NCBI RefSeq assembly: GCF_009807035.1
Contig: NZ_WUBI01000001.1
Coordinates: 1,922,001 to 1,986,000, forward strand
DNA from: Paenibacillus dendrobii
Lineage (GTDB): Bacteria > Bacillota > Bacilli > Paenibacillales > Paenibacillaceae
Direction: 5' to 3'
Length of the DNA: 64,000 nt
The notes under the pieces are model-generated. The model was not told the origin of the DNA. It saw nothing but the letters and a program-made list of their open reading frames with translations, and searched no databases. Shown here piece by piece: positions 1 to 9,315 of the stretch. The position numbers were made by a program, and so were the translations under genes. How positions within the stretch are numbered: position 1 is the stretch's first letter; every line of letters starts with the position of its first letter.

Positions 1-1923
1 GACCTCATTGGTGAGATAATTCGTCCACCGCCCCTGCGGCAAATAATACTCCACCCGGCCTTCCGGGTTGAAGATCGGTGCAACCAGGATCGAATCCCCG
101 AGCATGTACTGCGTATCAAGTACCGCACACGTTCGGTCTTCAGGAAACTCAAGCATCATGGCACGCATCATGGGCAAGCCCAGCACGGTGGACTCGGCCG
201 CGGAATTGAAAAGATAAGGCATGAGGCTGCATTTGAGCTTGGTGAACGCCCGAACCACATCGACCGCTTCTTCGTCAAACAGCCACGGCACGCGGTACGA
301 TGTGCTTCCATGCAAGCGGCTATGGGATGACAGCAATCCGAACTGCACCCAGCGCTTATAAATATCCGGCGGAGCCGTGTTCTCAAATCCGCTGATATCA
401 TGGCTCCAGAAGCCGAAGCCGGAAAGTCCGAGCGACAGTCCGCCGCGGAGCGTTTCAGCCATCGATTCATAGGTGGCCGAGCAATCGCCGCCCCAGTGAA
501 CCGGAAACTGCTGCCCGCCGACGGTCGCCGAACGCGCGAACAAGGCTGCCTCGCCTTTTCCGAGCTTCTCTTCAAGCACATCGAACACGGCTTTGTTGTA
601 CAAAAACGTGTAGTAATTATGCATTTTTTGCGGATCCGAACCATCGTAATAGACCACATCGGTCGGTATTCTTTCGCCGAAATCGGTCTTGAAGCAGTCT
701 ACGCCTTGATCAATTAAGGTTGCCAGCTTGCTCTTGTACCAAGCTGCCGCTTCCGGATTGGTGAAATCCACAAGCGCCATGCCAGCCTGCCACATATCCC
801 ACTGCCATACGCTGCCGTCTGTCGTTTTCACGAGATATCCATGTTCCATGCCTTCATCAAACAGGTAGGATTTTTCCGCGATATACGGATTGATCCATGC
901 GCATATTTTCAGCCCTTTATCCTTCAGCCGCCGCAGCATGCCTTCCGGATCAGGAAACATATCCTTATCCCATTCAAAGTCACACCATTGATATTCCTTC
1001 ATCCAGAAGCAATCGAAATGGAATACCGCCAGAGGCAGGTCGCGTTCAGCCATTCCGTCCACAAAGTGGTTCACGGTGGCTTCATCATAATCGGTGGTAA
1101 ACGAGGTCGTCAGCCAGAGACCGAAGGTCCATGCGGGTGGAAGCGCAGGCTTGCCTGTCAGCTTCGTGTAGTTATCGAGCACGGCCTTCGGACTACCGCC
1201 GCCGATAATAAAGTACTCAAGGCTCTCCCCTTCCACGCTGAACTGGACACGGGAGACATTTTCAGAGGCAACTTCGTAGGATACCCTTTCCGGGTGGTTC
1301 ACGAATACGCCGTAGCCCTTATTGGACAGATAGAACGGGATGTTTTTATACGATTGCTCACTGCTCGTTCCGCCGTCTTCGTTCCAGATCTCCACCACTT
1401 GTCCGTTTTTCAGGAACGGGGTGAATCGTTCACCCAATCCGTAAATATATTCGCCTACTCCAAGATCCAGCTGTTCACGGTAATATGCCTTCTTTTTCGG
1501 ATCTTTGATATATGCCGGCGCTCTCCATCCGCTGCCCGTGATCCGCTTGCCAGCATACCGGAAATCCACATTCCAGCCCTGCTTGCGGTCAACAACAACA
1601 CTCAAACTGCCACTAGTAAGTTCTGCTTGATCTTCGCTGATCTCAACTCTTACATCCGTTTCCTGTTCATGGATATCGAAGGCGGGGCCAAGATTCATTT
1701 TTCCTTTATGATGATTCAGCGTTACCTTGATCACGTCCGGCATCGGTGAACTGTAAGAAGCTTTTAATAACGTGCCGTTCAGCGTATCGCCTTTTGTAGC
1801 AATGACTTTGGTTGCCGCATAGACCGTCATGGTATCGCCGACTTGTGTGATATCCCGGATATCCGCCGGATTTTGCACTTCGTATCCTTCCCGGGTTTGC
1901 CAATAACCGTCAGTGAATTTCAT
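1..1923 (-). CDS. yicI: GH31 alpha-xylosidase (YicI-like), 3' end outside window
   Basis: Glycoside hydrolase family 31 enzyme that releases xylose from alpha-xylosides such as isoprimeverose from xyloglucan; probably cytoplasmic because no signal peptide is seen. 641 codons lie in the window and the family is about 770 residues, so the C-terminal part is beyond position 1. The nucleophile motif KTDFGERIP has its Asp at residue 414 and the acid/base motif WGGDC has its Asp at residue 480, the same spacing as Asp416 and Asp482 of E. coli YicI. The Cys after the acid/base Asp and the following SATYESMAETLRGGLS segment also fit alpha-xylosidases rather than alpha-glucosidases. The start is set by AGGAGGG six bases upstream of the ATG. 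It is divergent from an AraC-type gene across an AT-rich gap of 139 bases, which suggests local sugar control. Confidence 0.93.
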   Translation of the reverse strand, partial: MKFTDGYWQTREGYEVQNPADIRDITQVGDTMTVYAATKVIATKGDTLNGTLLKASYSSPMPDVIKVTLNHHKGKMNLGPAFDIHEQETDVRVEISEDQAELTSGSLSVVVDRKQGWNVDFRYAGKRITGSGWRAPAYIKDPKKKAYYREQLDLGVGEYIYGLGERFTPFLKNGQVVEIWNEDGGTSSEQSYKNIPFYLSNKGYGVFVNHPERVSYEVASENVSRVQFSVEGESLEYFIIGGGSPKAVLDNYTKLTGKPALPPAWTFGLWLTTSFTTDYDEATVNHFVDGMAERDLPLAVFHFDCFWMKEYQWCDFEWDKDMFPDPEGMLRRLKDKGLKICAWINPYIAEKSYLFDEGMEHGYLVKTTDGSVWQWDMWQAGMALVDFTNPEAAAWYKSKLATLIDQGVDCFKTDFGERIPTDVVYYDGSDPQKMHNYYTFLYNKAVFDVLEEKLGKGEAALFARSATVGGQQFPVHWGGDCSATYESMAETLRGGLSLGLSGFGFWSHDISGFENTAPPDIYKRWVQFGLLSSHSRLHGSTSYRVPWLFDEEAVDVVRAFTKLKCSLMPYLFNSAAESTVLGLPMMRAMMLEFPEDRTCAVLDTQYMLGDSILVAPIFNPEGRVEYYLPQGRWTNYLTNEV

Positions 1924-2062
1924 ATCGATCCCTCCTGAATTTTTGTATATTATAATAATATTGATAATTAGATTATTTTTCTCATACTATTTTGATCATA
2001 TATATCATTATCTTGATATTCCGAAATACAAAAGCTGTAATTTCAGCAGGAAGGTGCCGTTC

Positions 2063-3001
2063 ATGAATCGTGAAATGCTCCGGGAAAACCGCATACATGG
2101 CCAACCCATGTATCCCGTCAGTATATATCCCAATATCAAGCAGCTCAGCGGCAACAGCATTCTGGACTGCCATTGGCATGATGAAATGGAGTTTATCGTG
2201 ATCCGCCAAGGCTGCGCCGTATTTCAAATCGATATGACGGATATTGAAATGCAGGCGGGGCAGGCTTTGTTCATCAACAGCGGCAGGCTGCATGCAGGGA
2301 TTTTAAAAGGGACTCGTCCTTGCGTGTTCTCTGCGGTAGTCTTCAGCCCCGAGTTGCTTGCAAGCCCGGATTTCGATGTGATTCAGGAAAAATACATCGG
2401 ACCGCTGCTGCATCAAAGCTTTCAGCCCGCCCCCCTGATTAAAGGTGATACCGCCTGGGAAAAAGAGGTGCTGACAGCGCTGGACCGTATTCTGGAAGAC
2501 AACGAAAAACGCCCGCCGGCATACGAAATATCTACCAAAGGTCTTCTCTATATGATATTCGCAAGCATGTATGCCCATACTGAACCCCCTGTCCCGCATC
2601 GGCAGCTGCCCTCCGGAAGCCCGGACAAGATCGAACGGCTCAAAACCGTTCTCAACTTCATTCACGAGCATTACGGGGAATCGTTGAAGCTCCGGGATTT
2701 GGCCGGATTGATCCGCATGAGTGAAGGTCATTTCTGCCGTTTTTTCAAACAACTTACCCAAAAAAGCCCGGTGGAATACATCAACCATTACCGGGTTTCA
2801 AAATCCTGCAAGCTTCTTAAGAACAGCAGCATGAAAATCGTCGACATCGCGATGGAAACGGGTTTTGATCATTTGAGCTATTTTATTACGGTATTTAAAC
2901 AGATCATGGGCTGCACGCCTTCCCAATACCGCAAGTCTATTCATGATAAAAATTCCATCATTCTGACCGAACCGGCCACGCTTGCTGCCAGGGATTCATG
3001 A
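2063..3001 (+). CDS. AraC-family transcriptional regulator with cupin sensor
   Basis: A 312-residue sugar-type AraC/XylS regulator. The N-terminal half is a cupin-like ligand domain (HWHDEMEFIVI near residue 37, with the His typical of the sugar pocket). The C-terminal 100 residues hold two helix-turn-helix units, including LRDLAGLIRMSEGHFCRFFK and the family signature ending in GCTPSQYRK. The start at 2063 is preferred because AGGAAGG lies just upstream; a longer open frame from 1913 would run through the AT-rich promoter region and encode an unlikely Ile/Tyr-rich leader. It is divergent from the alpha-xylosidase and is the obvious candidate regulator for it, which is an inference from position. 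A terminator follows directly. Confidence 0.92.
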   Translation: MNREMLRENRIHGQPMYPVSIYPNIKQLSGNSILDCHWHDEMEFIVIRQGCAVFQIDMTDIEMQAGQALFINSGRLHAGILKGTRPCVFSAVVFSPELLASPDFDVIQEKYIGPLLHQSFQPAPLIKGDTAWEKEVLTALDRILEDNEKRPPAYEISTKGLLYMIFASMYAHTEPPVPHRQLPSGSPDKIERLKTVLNFIHEHYGESLKLRDLAGLIRMSEGHFCRFFKQLTQKSPVEYINHYRVSKSCKLLKNSSMKIVDIAMETGFDHLSYFITVFKQIMGCTPSQYRKSIHDKNSIILTEPATLAARDS

Positions 3002-3008
3002 CAAAACA

Positions 3009-3042
3009 AAAAACCAGGGACGGAAGACATCCCTGGTTTTTG
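3009..3042. terminator. bidirectional intrinsic terminator
   Basis: Hairpin with arms AAACCAGGGA and TCCCTGGTTT, loop of about nine bases, followed by T on the plus strand and preceded by an A tract. It sits between the convergent AraC-type gene and helD and can serve both. Confidence 0.85.
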
Positions 3043-3063
3043 ATATTTGCCCGCTTATAACTA

Positions 3064-5421
3064 CTAAGATTGAAGAACATACTTATCTTCGCTAACATCC
3101 CCGATAAATCTGCAGGGTGCTCCCAGGCTGTATATATGAAGCTGATGCATTGCACGCGTGCAGGCCGTATAAAACAGCTTCCGTTCGGATTCTCTGCTGT
3201 AAGTCTTCTGGGAGGCATCATATATGACAACCGCATCAAACTCAACGCCCTTAGCCAAGTAAGAAGGAATGACAAGCGTTCCGGTCACGAACGACGGCGT
3301 CGTTTTGGCAATTCTTTTGAGCGGAAGTTCATCCTTTAAAGCCTGGTAAACCTGCTCGCATTCCTCCGCGGTCTTGCATATGATCGCGGTGTGCTCGTAT
3401 CCCTGATCATTGAGCTGACGGATATCCTCCACGATGCTGCGGTGCAGCTCTTCCCGCTCTTCCGTCAAGCGCACGAGCGGCTTTTCCCCGTAGCGGTTGA
3501 ATGGAACGATCGATTCTCCTCCCGGCATCATGCTGCGTGTGAAATCTACGATTTCCAGCGTCGAACGGTAGCTTCGGGTCAGTGAAATGACCTCCGTATC
3601 CTCCGCCCCATACAGCTGTTTCAAGGACTCCAAACTTCCTCCTAACACATCCGTATGAGCATAAATCCCCTGGTTCAAATCCCCAAGAGCCGTCATCCGT
3701 GCACGAGGGAATATTCTTTTGACGTATTCCAGCTGGAAAGGAGAATAATCCTGCACTTCATCAATGAAGACATGACGGATGACGCTGTTGATCTGAAATC
3801 CGTTCAGGAGATCCTGCAGATACAAGTAAGGCGTCACGTCTTCGTATGCCAACTTTCCTTCTTTCATCAGCTGTACGGATTGAGCGCCCATCTCCTTCCA
3901 TTCTTCAGGAAGTCCACTTCCGCCGCTGACGCCGAGGAACAGTTCCTGATCGGTCAGCAGTTTTTCGTACATCGTCCTCACATCCACAAACCGCATGCGT
4001 TTGATCCACTTCCGTACAGGCTTTAACCACTCATTCACAACCATTTTGGCAAGTAGGCTCCGCTCGCGGTCAAAGTCGTCAAAGCCCTCCCTTTTCTTCG
4101 CTGCCTGCTTGCGCCGGATGCGCGTGTACGCTTTTTGATATTCATCGGGATCCAAGAGTTCGATCTGTTCATCCACCCATGGTGCCTGACGCTCATTTTT
4201 GGAAAATTGGGCGAGCTCCTTCAGCAGCCAATCCCGCATGAGTTCCACCCGGTTAGCAAGCCTTACAGACGGATCATAGCTATAAAACTTCTCCTCCATG
4301 ACTTGCTCCGAGACGATTAACCGTCCTTTGAAGCGGATCGGCTTGAATTTCATGCCGTTATGCTCCAAATGATCCTTGTATTGCCGGATGACCTTCAAGA
4401 AATCCGGCGAGGATTTATAGGCAATGGAAGCCCGTTTGACTTTCAACCACGGACCTTCCTCCGCTTTCAGAATCGACTCCATTTGCGAAAATACATCCTC
4501 CAGGTCGTAATCCCTGCCCAGCCTATGCTCCAGATAAGCCTGGAACGTGGTCTGGAGCATATTTTCTTCCCCCAGCTCTGGTAGAACGGTCGATACATAG
4601 CTGTTAAACATCGGATTCGGTGAGAACAAGATCACTTGATCCGCTTTTAACGTCTCCCTGTATTTATACAATAAATAAGCTACCCGCTGGAGTGCCGCAG
4701 ACGTTTTCCCGCTGCCCGCAGCTCCCTGAACGACCAGCATCCGGCTTTTATCATTGCGAATTACCGCGTTTTGTTCCTTTTGGATCGTGGCAACAATGCT
4801 CTTCATCTGGTTATCCGAGGAGTGGCTGAGCACCTGCTGCAGCAGCTCATCGCCTATCGTGACGCCTGTATCGAACATGACCTTAATGGAGCCGTCTCTG
4901 ATCACGAACTGGCGCTTCAGATCCATCATGCCGCTGATTTCACCGCTTGGCGTTTGATAAGATGCCTGCCCCGGAGCTCCGTCGTAATAAAGGCTGGATA
5001 CCGGAGCGCGCCAGTCATACACCAGAAAGGTCTCTTGATCGTCATCGAGAAAAGAAGCAATGCCGAGATAGATCGTTTCGCTCTTCTGATCTCCCTCTTC
5101 CGTAAAGTCGATGCGTCCGAAATAGGGTGATTTGACCAGCAGCTTCAGTTTTTTCAGCGTTTCCGAAGCTTGTAAATGGGCACGTTCCCGCTCGGATAAT
5201 ACTTGGGACTGCTGACGCAAGCTGGTGGACGTTTCTCCCAGATCATCGGAGCTGCTGAAATTGACTCTGACTTCATCCCAGAAATCTTTACGCAGCTCAA
5301 CTACATCGCCCCGAACCAGGCCCACTTCCGCTTCAAGCGTTCCTTTGCGGGCGGCAATTTTACCGGTTACCTTGTCCACCCGCTGCTGTTCGTACTGCCA
5401 ATCCTGATCTTTCAAGTCCAT
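3064..5421 (-). CDS. helD: HelD-like RNA polymerase recycling motor ATPase
   Basis: Superfamily 1 (UvrD/Rep-like) ATPase of the HelD type, which frees stalled RNA polymerase from DNA and nascent RNA in Firmicutes. The N-terminal 100 residues are a charged coiled coil, the arm that enters the polymerase. Then come a linker, the Walker A motif GAAGSGKTSA (near residues 233-242), Walker B FIDEVQDYSPFQ (near 570) and the C-terminal UvrD-like domain with VISLTRSYRST and CTRAMHQLHIYS. Length (785 aa) fits B. subtilis HelD (774). An ATG at 5433 directly abuts the AAAGGGG ribosome binding site, so the next ATG at 5421, 12 bases after it, is taken as the start; the four-residue difference is uncertain. 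Confidence 0.9.
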   Translation of the reverse strand: MDLKDQDWQYEQQRVDKVTGKIAARKGTLEAEVGLVRGDVVELRKDFWDEVRVNFSSSDDLGETSTSLRQQSQVLSERERAHLQASETLKKLKLLVKSPYFGRIDFTEEGDQKSETIYLGIASFLDDDQETFLVYDWRAPVSSLYYDGAPGQASYQTPSGEISGMMDLKRQFVIRDGSIKVMFDTGVTIGDELLQQVLSHSSDNQMKSIVATIQKEQNAVIRNDKSRMLVVQGAAGSGKTSAALQRVAYLLYKYRETLKADQVILFSPNPMFNSYVSTVLPELGEENMLQTTFQAYLEHRLGRDYDLEDVFSQMESILKAEEGPWLKVKRASIAYKSSPDFLKVIRQYKDHLEHNGMKFKPIRFKGRLIVSEQVMEEKFYSYDPSVRLANRVELMRDWLLKELAQFSKNERQAPWVDEQIELLDPDEYQKAYTRIRRKQAAKKREGFDDFDRERSLLAKMVVNEWLKPVRKWIKRMRFVDVRTMYEKLLTDQELFLGVSGGSGLPEEWKEMGAQSVQLMKEGKLAYEDVTPYLYLQDLLNGFQINSVIRHVFIDEVQDYSPFQLEYVKRIFPRARMTALGDLNQGIYAHTDVLGGSLESLKQLYGAEDTEVISLTRSYRSTLEIVDFTRSMMPGGESIVPFNRYGEKPLVRLTEEREELHRSIVEDIRQLNDQGYEHTAIICKTAEECEQVYQALKDELPLKRIAKTTPSFVTGTLVIPSYLAKGVEFDAVVIYDASQKTYSRESERKLFYTACTRAMHQLHIYSLGAPCRFIGDVSEDKYVLQS

Positions 5422-5446
5422 GCCTGTCTTCATCCCCTTTTTATAT

Positions 5447-5475
5447 TTGACATTCTCTTTTCCCGGTGTTATAAT
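5447..5475 (+). promoter_or_regulatory. perfect SigA promoter
   Basis: TTGACA at 5447-5452, a 17-base spacer and TATAAT at 5470-5475: a full consensus match. No annotated plus-strand gene follows. The only downstream signals are a ribosome binding site (GAGGAAGG), an ATG at 5491 and a terminator at 5560. Confidence 0.85.
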
Positions 5476-5481
5476 GAGGAA

Positions 5482-5586
5482 GGAATATTCATGTCCATTA
5501 CCCTTTCAAAGGGCCGTATGATCTATTTTACCAAGATTCAATCCGAAAATCAACATTTTAAGGGGAGCCATGAGGCTCCCCTTTTT
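5482..5586 (+). ncRNA. candidate short RNA (about 105 nt) from a consensus promoter to a terminator
   Basis: The region between the predicted start of transcription near 5482 and the intrinsic terminator at 5560-5586 would give an RNA of about 105 bases. It contains GAGGAAGG followed by ATG at 5491 with ideal spacing. The reading frame runs through the terminator to a stop at 5626-5628 (45 codons), so a terminated transcript would lack a stop codon. It may therefore be a regulatory RNA, a short peptide made from read-through transcripts, or a decoy. It lies between the start of helD and the end of ade, both on the minus strand. No homology is claimed. Confidence 0.4.
5560..5586 (+). terminator. 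intrinsic terminator of the short plus-strand unit
   Basis: Perfect 10-base-pair stem AAGGGGAGCC / GGCTCCCCTT with an ATGA loop followed by T5 on the plus strand. On the minus strand, after ade, no T tract follows the stem, so it mainly serves the plus strand. Confidence 0.85.
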
Positions 5587-5624
5587 GGTTGGTATTCCAA
5601 TACCTGCTGCTTACTTTGCCCGGT

Positions 5625-7448
5625 TTAATTGCCGGTAAACAACGGTACGATATCTATGCCGTCTGCAGATATTCTTACCAATCCCTTGTCGGACAATCGG
5701 ACTTCGGGAATCACGACCAGCGCCAGCAGCGACAAGGTCATGAATGCATTATTCAGCGGACAACCCGCCTCAATCAACGCCTGGCTGATGCCTTCGGACT
5801 GCCGCGCTACCGTTTCAAACGGTTCGTTCGACATAATGCCGCCCACCGTAAGCGGAAACTCGGAAATCCCGTCCTCCGTCAGCATCACAACTCCGCCCTG
5901 CATATCGGCTACGATATTGCCTGCACGTGCCATCAGCTCATCGTTATTGCCGATCACCGTCAGATTATGGCTGTCATGAGCGACTGTCATCGCAATGGCT
6001 GCAGGCTTATGGAAGCCGATTCCTTTCACGATGCCGAGCGCCTGGCCTCCTCCTTTGCCATGGCGCTCGAACACCGCCATTTTGCAGAGGTCAACAGCAG
6101 GATTAAGCTGCACCAAGTGGTTAGTGACGTCCACCTGTACTCGTTTTTCGATGGTCTCCACATGATTTTCAACTACCTCAATAGCCCGCAGTTCCGCTTT
6201 CCCTTCGGCAACCGGAGCCGTAATAGCGAAGTCCCCAGGACTCAGCTTCCGGCCCAGCTTCACCGTATTAAACGCCAGATCCGGAAGCTCATATCGTTCC
6301 CAATCAGCAGTCATTTGCCCGTTCTGCGCGACAACCTTGCCCGCGGCAATCGTCATAACCACATTTACATCCGCTAGATTGCCGTCAAGAAGAATGATAT
6401 CTGCATAGGAACCTGGAATGATCGAACCTATATCCCTGGAAACGCCAAATCGCTCCGCAGTATTAATGGTCGCCATTTGGAAGGCCGTCACCGGTTTAAC
6501 CCCCTGAGCTATCGCGTGACGTACAACGAAATTCATATGGCCTTCGTTCATCAGCGATTCCGAGCTGCGGTCATCGGTAACCAGAATCATCCGCCGGGTG
6601 TCGATGCCTCCCTCGGTATGCGCCTTAATGGTTGCCGCAACATCATGCCATGCCGATCCTTGACGCATTTTAGCGTACATACCCAGCCGGACGCGTTCTA
6701 TGACATCCTCCGCGGTCACACATTCATGGTCACCGTTAACGCCGCTTGCAGCGTATACCGGCAGACGCCAATCATCCGATTTCCAGGTAAAATGGCCGTC
6801 TGCATGCTTTCCTGCCCGTATCGTTGCCTGAATCTCACCTATCATCTTCTCGTCGCCATACACCACGCCCGGAAAGTTCATCACTTCCCCGAGGCCGATC
6901 ATGTCATCCCCCCAGCTCAAAGCTTCGGCAACCTCATCCGGGCCGATAAAGGCGCCGGTCGTTTCGAGGCCCGGATGCGTTGACGGGACACAGGAAGCCA
7001 CCTGCATATACGCTGCAAGCGGAGTCGATCTGGCCTCCTCCAGCATGAACCGGAGTCCATCAAGACCCAGCACGTTGGAAATTTCATGCGCATCGAAGAA
7101 ACCGCCCGTCGTTCCGAGCGGAAGCACCGCTCTGGCAAATTCCGTTGCCGTCATCTGCGTGCTTTCGATATGACAGTGACCATCCAGTAAACCTGGAGCC
7201 GCATATTTTCCACCTGCATCAATAATTTGAGTTTGCTCGCCCACGGTATGACTGACATCCTGCCCTACATACACAATGCGCGCGTTCTTTACCGCGATGG
7301 ACATTCCAGGTAAAATCTCGCCGGATACCACATTGACCAACTTTACGTTTCGAATAATCAGGGTTGCCTTTAGGTCTCCGCGTGCGGCTGCTACCAGTTC
7401 AGGTATGCATTCCGCGAAGGGACGTCTTTCCCGTGCTGTTGTTTTCAT
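5625..7448 (-). CDS. ade: adenine deaminase
   Basis: Adenine deaminase (EC 3.5.4.2), converting adenine to hypoxanthine in purine salvage. It is an amidohydrolase-superfamily protein of 607 aa, the usual length. The metal-binding motif DGHCHIES follows the first beta strand, HADGHFTWKSDD and the acidic VTDDRSS motif lie in the barrel, and the C-terminal domain carries the adenine-deaminase-specific TVAHDSHNLTVIGNNDELM segment. A longer frame opens at 7514, but GGAGGG five bases before the ATG at 7448 sets the start. It is a single-gene unit on the minus strand, with the VanRS-like unit divergent from it. Confidence 0.94.
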   Translation of the reverse strand: MKTTARERRPFAECIPELVAAARGDLKATLIIRNVKLVNVVSGEILPGMSIAVKNARIVYVGQDVSHTVGEQTQIIDAGGKYAAPGLLDGHCHIESTQMTATEFARAVLPLGTTGGFFDAHEISNVLGLDGLRFMLEEARSTPLAAYMQVASCVPSTHPGLETTGAFIGPDEVAEALSWGDDMIGLGEVMNFPGVVYGDEKMIGEIQATIRAGKHADGHFTWKSDDWRLPVYAASGVNGDHECVTAEDVIERVRLGMYAKMRQGSAWHDVAATIKAHTEGGIDTRRMILVTDDRSSESLMNEGHMNFVVRHAIAQGVKPVTAFQMATINTAERFGVSRDIGSIIPGSYADIILLDGNLADVNVVMTIAAGKVVAQNGQMTADWERYELPDLAFNTVKLGRKLSPGDFAITAPVAEGKAELRAIEVVENHVETIEKRVQVDVTNHLVQLNPAVDLCKMAVFERHGKGGGQALGIVKGIGFHKPAAIAMTVAHDSHNLTVIGNNDELMARAGNIVADMQGGVVMLTEDGISEFPLTVGGIMSNEPFETVARQSEGISQALIEAGCPLNNAFMTLSLLALVVIPEVRLSDKGLVRISADGIDIVPLFTGN

Positions 7449-7548
7449 GTAAACCCTCCATCTCTCTCGTACCCTATCATGCCTTGCCACGTCTTGCTTG
7501 ATTCTTCCCATCATACAACCGGTCAGGAATGAAAATCAAATCTTTAAA

Positions 7549-7566
7549 TTTCTTAAGATTTTCTTA
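7549..7566 (+). promoter_or_regulatory. direct repeat TTTCTTA spaced 11 bases, candidate response-regulator site
   Basis: TTTCTTA at 7549-7555 is repeated at 7560-7566, exactly 11 bases apart, the spacing used by OmpR-family response regulators. It lies about 75 bases upstream of the carboxypeptidase gene whose operon encodes such a regulator. Confidence 0.4.
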
Positions 7567-7639
7567 GTAGGCACTTTATGAGTGCTGGTTAAGATGTTAA
7601 TAATGATTAAACGAAAATACAACGAACGGGGTATGCTTT

Positions 7640-8587
7640 ATGAGAGTAATCAAGAAGAAGAACAAGAAGAAACCTGTCATGTTATTGCTGGTGTTATTTG
7701 TCGTGGTCCTTGCTGCGTCTGCGACACTGGTTCGCTTTCCGCTATTTAAAATTGATGCTACCGCAGCCGTTCTTATGGATGTCAAAACGGGAAAAGTATA
7801 TTATGAACATAATGCTTCCGCAGCTCTGCCGCCAGCCAGCATGTCGAAGATGATGACGGAGCTGCTGGTGCTGAAGAACGTCAATGAAGGGCATAACTCT
7901 TGGGACGAGCCTGTAACGGCAAGCCGTTATGCCGCCAATGTGACAGGGGCCGAGATCGGCCTTCGTTCAGGCGACACGCTCCCCCTTCGGACGATGTTCG
8001 AAGCCATGGTCATCCATTCCGCCAATGATGCGGCAATCTCTCTGGCAGAACATATTGCGGGCAACGAGAGCGCCTTTGTGGAACAAATGAATGCGATGGC
8101 GCATGATATCGGGCTTTCTGCGCATTCCGTCTTTGCGAATTCGACCGGTTTGTCTTCCGCAGACCTTCAAGCCTTCAAATCGGCCTCATCGGAAGGCGAA
8201 ACGCAGGTAAGCGCAAAGGATTTGGCCAAGATGGCCCGTTATCTGATCCGCACCTATCCGGAGATACTCCAAGTAACCGAAAAAACGGAATTGTACATAC
8301 CGGAAATGAAGTTGACGCTGCGCACGACCAATTCGATGCTGCCCGGAGAAGCTTTCTCTTACGACGGTAACGACGGATTCAAGACAGGATATACGGAAAG
8401 AGCAGGTTATTGTTTTACCGGCACGTCCGAACGGGACGGCAAACGTTTCGTTGCTGTTGTTATGGGCGCATCGGATACCAATAAACGATTCGAGGATGCT
8501 GCCAAAATGTTCAACTATGGCTTTGAGGGCCAGAGCGGTTCAGGCCTTGGACGATGGCTGAACAGATCAGCTCAGATCATCCGCTAA
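7640..8587 (+). CDS. D-alanyl-D-alanine carboxypeptidase (peptidase S11)
   Basis: Low-molecular-weight penicillin-binding protein that trims the terminal D-Ala from peptidoglycan stem peptides outside the membrane. All three catalytic motifs are present: SMSK (67-70), SAN (127-129) and KTG (248-250). It is 315 aa, shorter than DacA/DacF (about 390-440), because it lacks the C-terminal beta domain and amphipathic anchor. Instead a lysine-rich start and a hydrophobic helix at about 14-34 anchor it at the N-terminus. It is followed after 29 bases by a response regulator and a sensor kinase, so a wall-stress role is likely. The spacing before the ATG (GGGG, eight bases) is acceptable but the site is weak. 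Confidence 0.9.
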   Translation: MRVIKKKNKKKPVMLLLVLFVVVLAASATLVRFPLFKIDATAAVLMDVKTGKVYYEHNASAALPPASMSKMMTELLVLKNVNEGHNSWDEPVTASRYAANVTGAEIGLRSGDTLPLRTMFEAMVIHSANDAAISLAEHIAGNESAFVEQMNAMAHDIGLSAHSVFANSTGLSSADLQAFKSASSEGETQVSAKDLAKMARYLIRTYPEILQVTEKTELYIPEMKLTLRTTNSMLPGEAFSYDGNDGFKTGYTERAGYCFTGTSERDGKRFVAVVMGASDTNKRFEDAAKMFNYGFEGQSGSGLGRWLNRSAQIIR

Positions 8588-8616
8588 AATTCACAACTTC
8601 TTCTGGAGGATATGGA

Positions 8617-9315
8617 ATGAGAAATATATTAGTCGTTGACGACGACAAGGAAATTGCTAATTTGATCTCGATTTACCTGAAAAACGAGGGCTTCAATATC
8701 ATCTGCGCCCATGACGGTGAAGAGGCATTAGAGATGCTCGGCACCCCCGGACAGCAGTTTGATCTGATCGTCCTGGACATCATGATGCCGAAGGTGGATG
8801 GGCTTGAGGTGTGCCGGCAAGTACGGGATACGGCGTCCGTCATTCCGATTCTGATGCTCAGTGCCAAAACGGAGGATATGGATAAGATTCTGGGACTCAT
8901 GACCGGCGCGGATGATTACATGATCAAGCCCTTCAATCCGCTGGAGCTGACCGTCCGGGTCAAAACGCTCCTGCGCCGCACTTTCCAGTATAATACGGAG
9001 CCACGGGGCACGGATGATTCGGTACTTCGCATTCAAAGCGTGGAGATCAACCGCAGCACCCATCGGGTAACCGCCGACGGCAAGGACGTGCAGCTGACAG
9101 GCAGGGAATTCGATATTTTGGGCCTGCTCGCCTCGCATCCAGGCCGCGTCTTTAGCGCAGAGGAAATATTTCAAAGGGTATGGAAGGAAAAGTATTATGT
9201 ATCCAACAATACGGTCATGGTTCATATCAGCAATCTGCGCGACAAACTGGAGAAAGAGCTTGGCTACAAGCTGATACAAACCGTGTGGGGAGTAGGTTAT
9301 AAAATCGATGCGTAG
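8617..9315 (+). CDS. OmpR-family response regulator (VanR-like)
   Basis: A 232-residue response regulator. The receiver domain has the acidic pocket VVDDD at 6-10, the phospho-acceptor Asp54 in LIVLDIMMP and the Lys in MIKPFNP. The C-terminal winged helix ends with the family motif TVWGVGYKID. A longer frame from 8554 overlaps the carboxypeptidase gene; the ATG at 8617 has GGAGGA six bases upstream. It is the middle gene of a carboxypeptidase-regulator-kinase unit and its stop overlaps the kinase start by eight bases. The closest family resemblance is to VanR-type regulators, but no vancomycin resistance genes (vanHAX) are nearby. Confidence 0.92.
   Translation: MRNILVVDDDKEIANLISIYLKNEGFNIICAHDGEEALEMLGTPGQQFDLIVLDIMMPKVDGLEVCRQVRDTASVIPILMLSAKTEDMDKILGLMTGADDYMIKPFNPLELTVRVKTLLRRTFQYNTEPRGTDDSVLRIQSVEINRSTHRVTADGKDVQLTGREFDILGLLASHPGRVFSAEEIFQRVWKEKYYVSNNTVMVHISNLRDKLEKELGYKLIQTVWGVGYKIDA

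Noticed and set aside
841..1749. Long plus-strand frame opposite the alpha-xylosidase
   Set aside because: It is the antisense shadow of the GH31 gene, which has clear catalytic motifs, and has no ribosome binding site or recognisable domain.
3009..3042. Considered as an operator between AraC-type gene and helD
   Set aside because: The hairpin with flanking T and A tracts in a convergent gap is fully explained as a bidirectional terminator.
5589..6377. Plus-strand frame opposite adenine deaminase
   Set aside because: Shadow of the ade gene; composition rich in His, Arg and Gln as expected for antisense translation.
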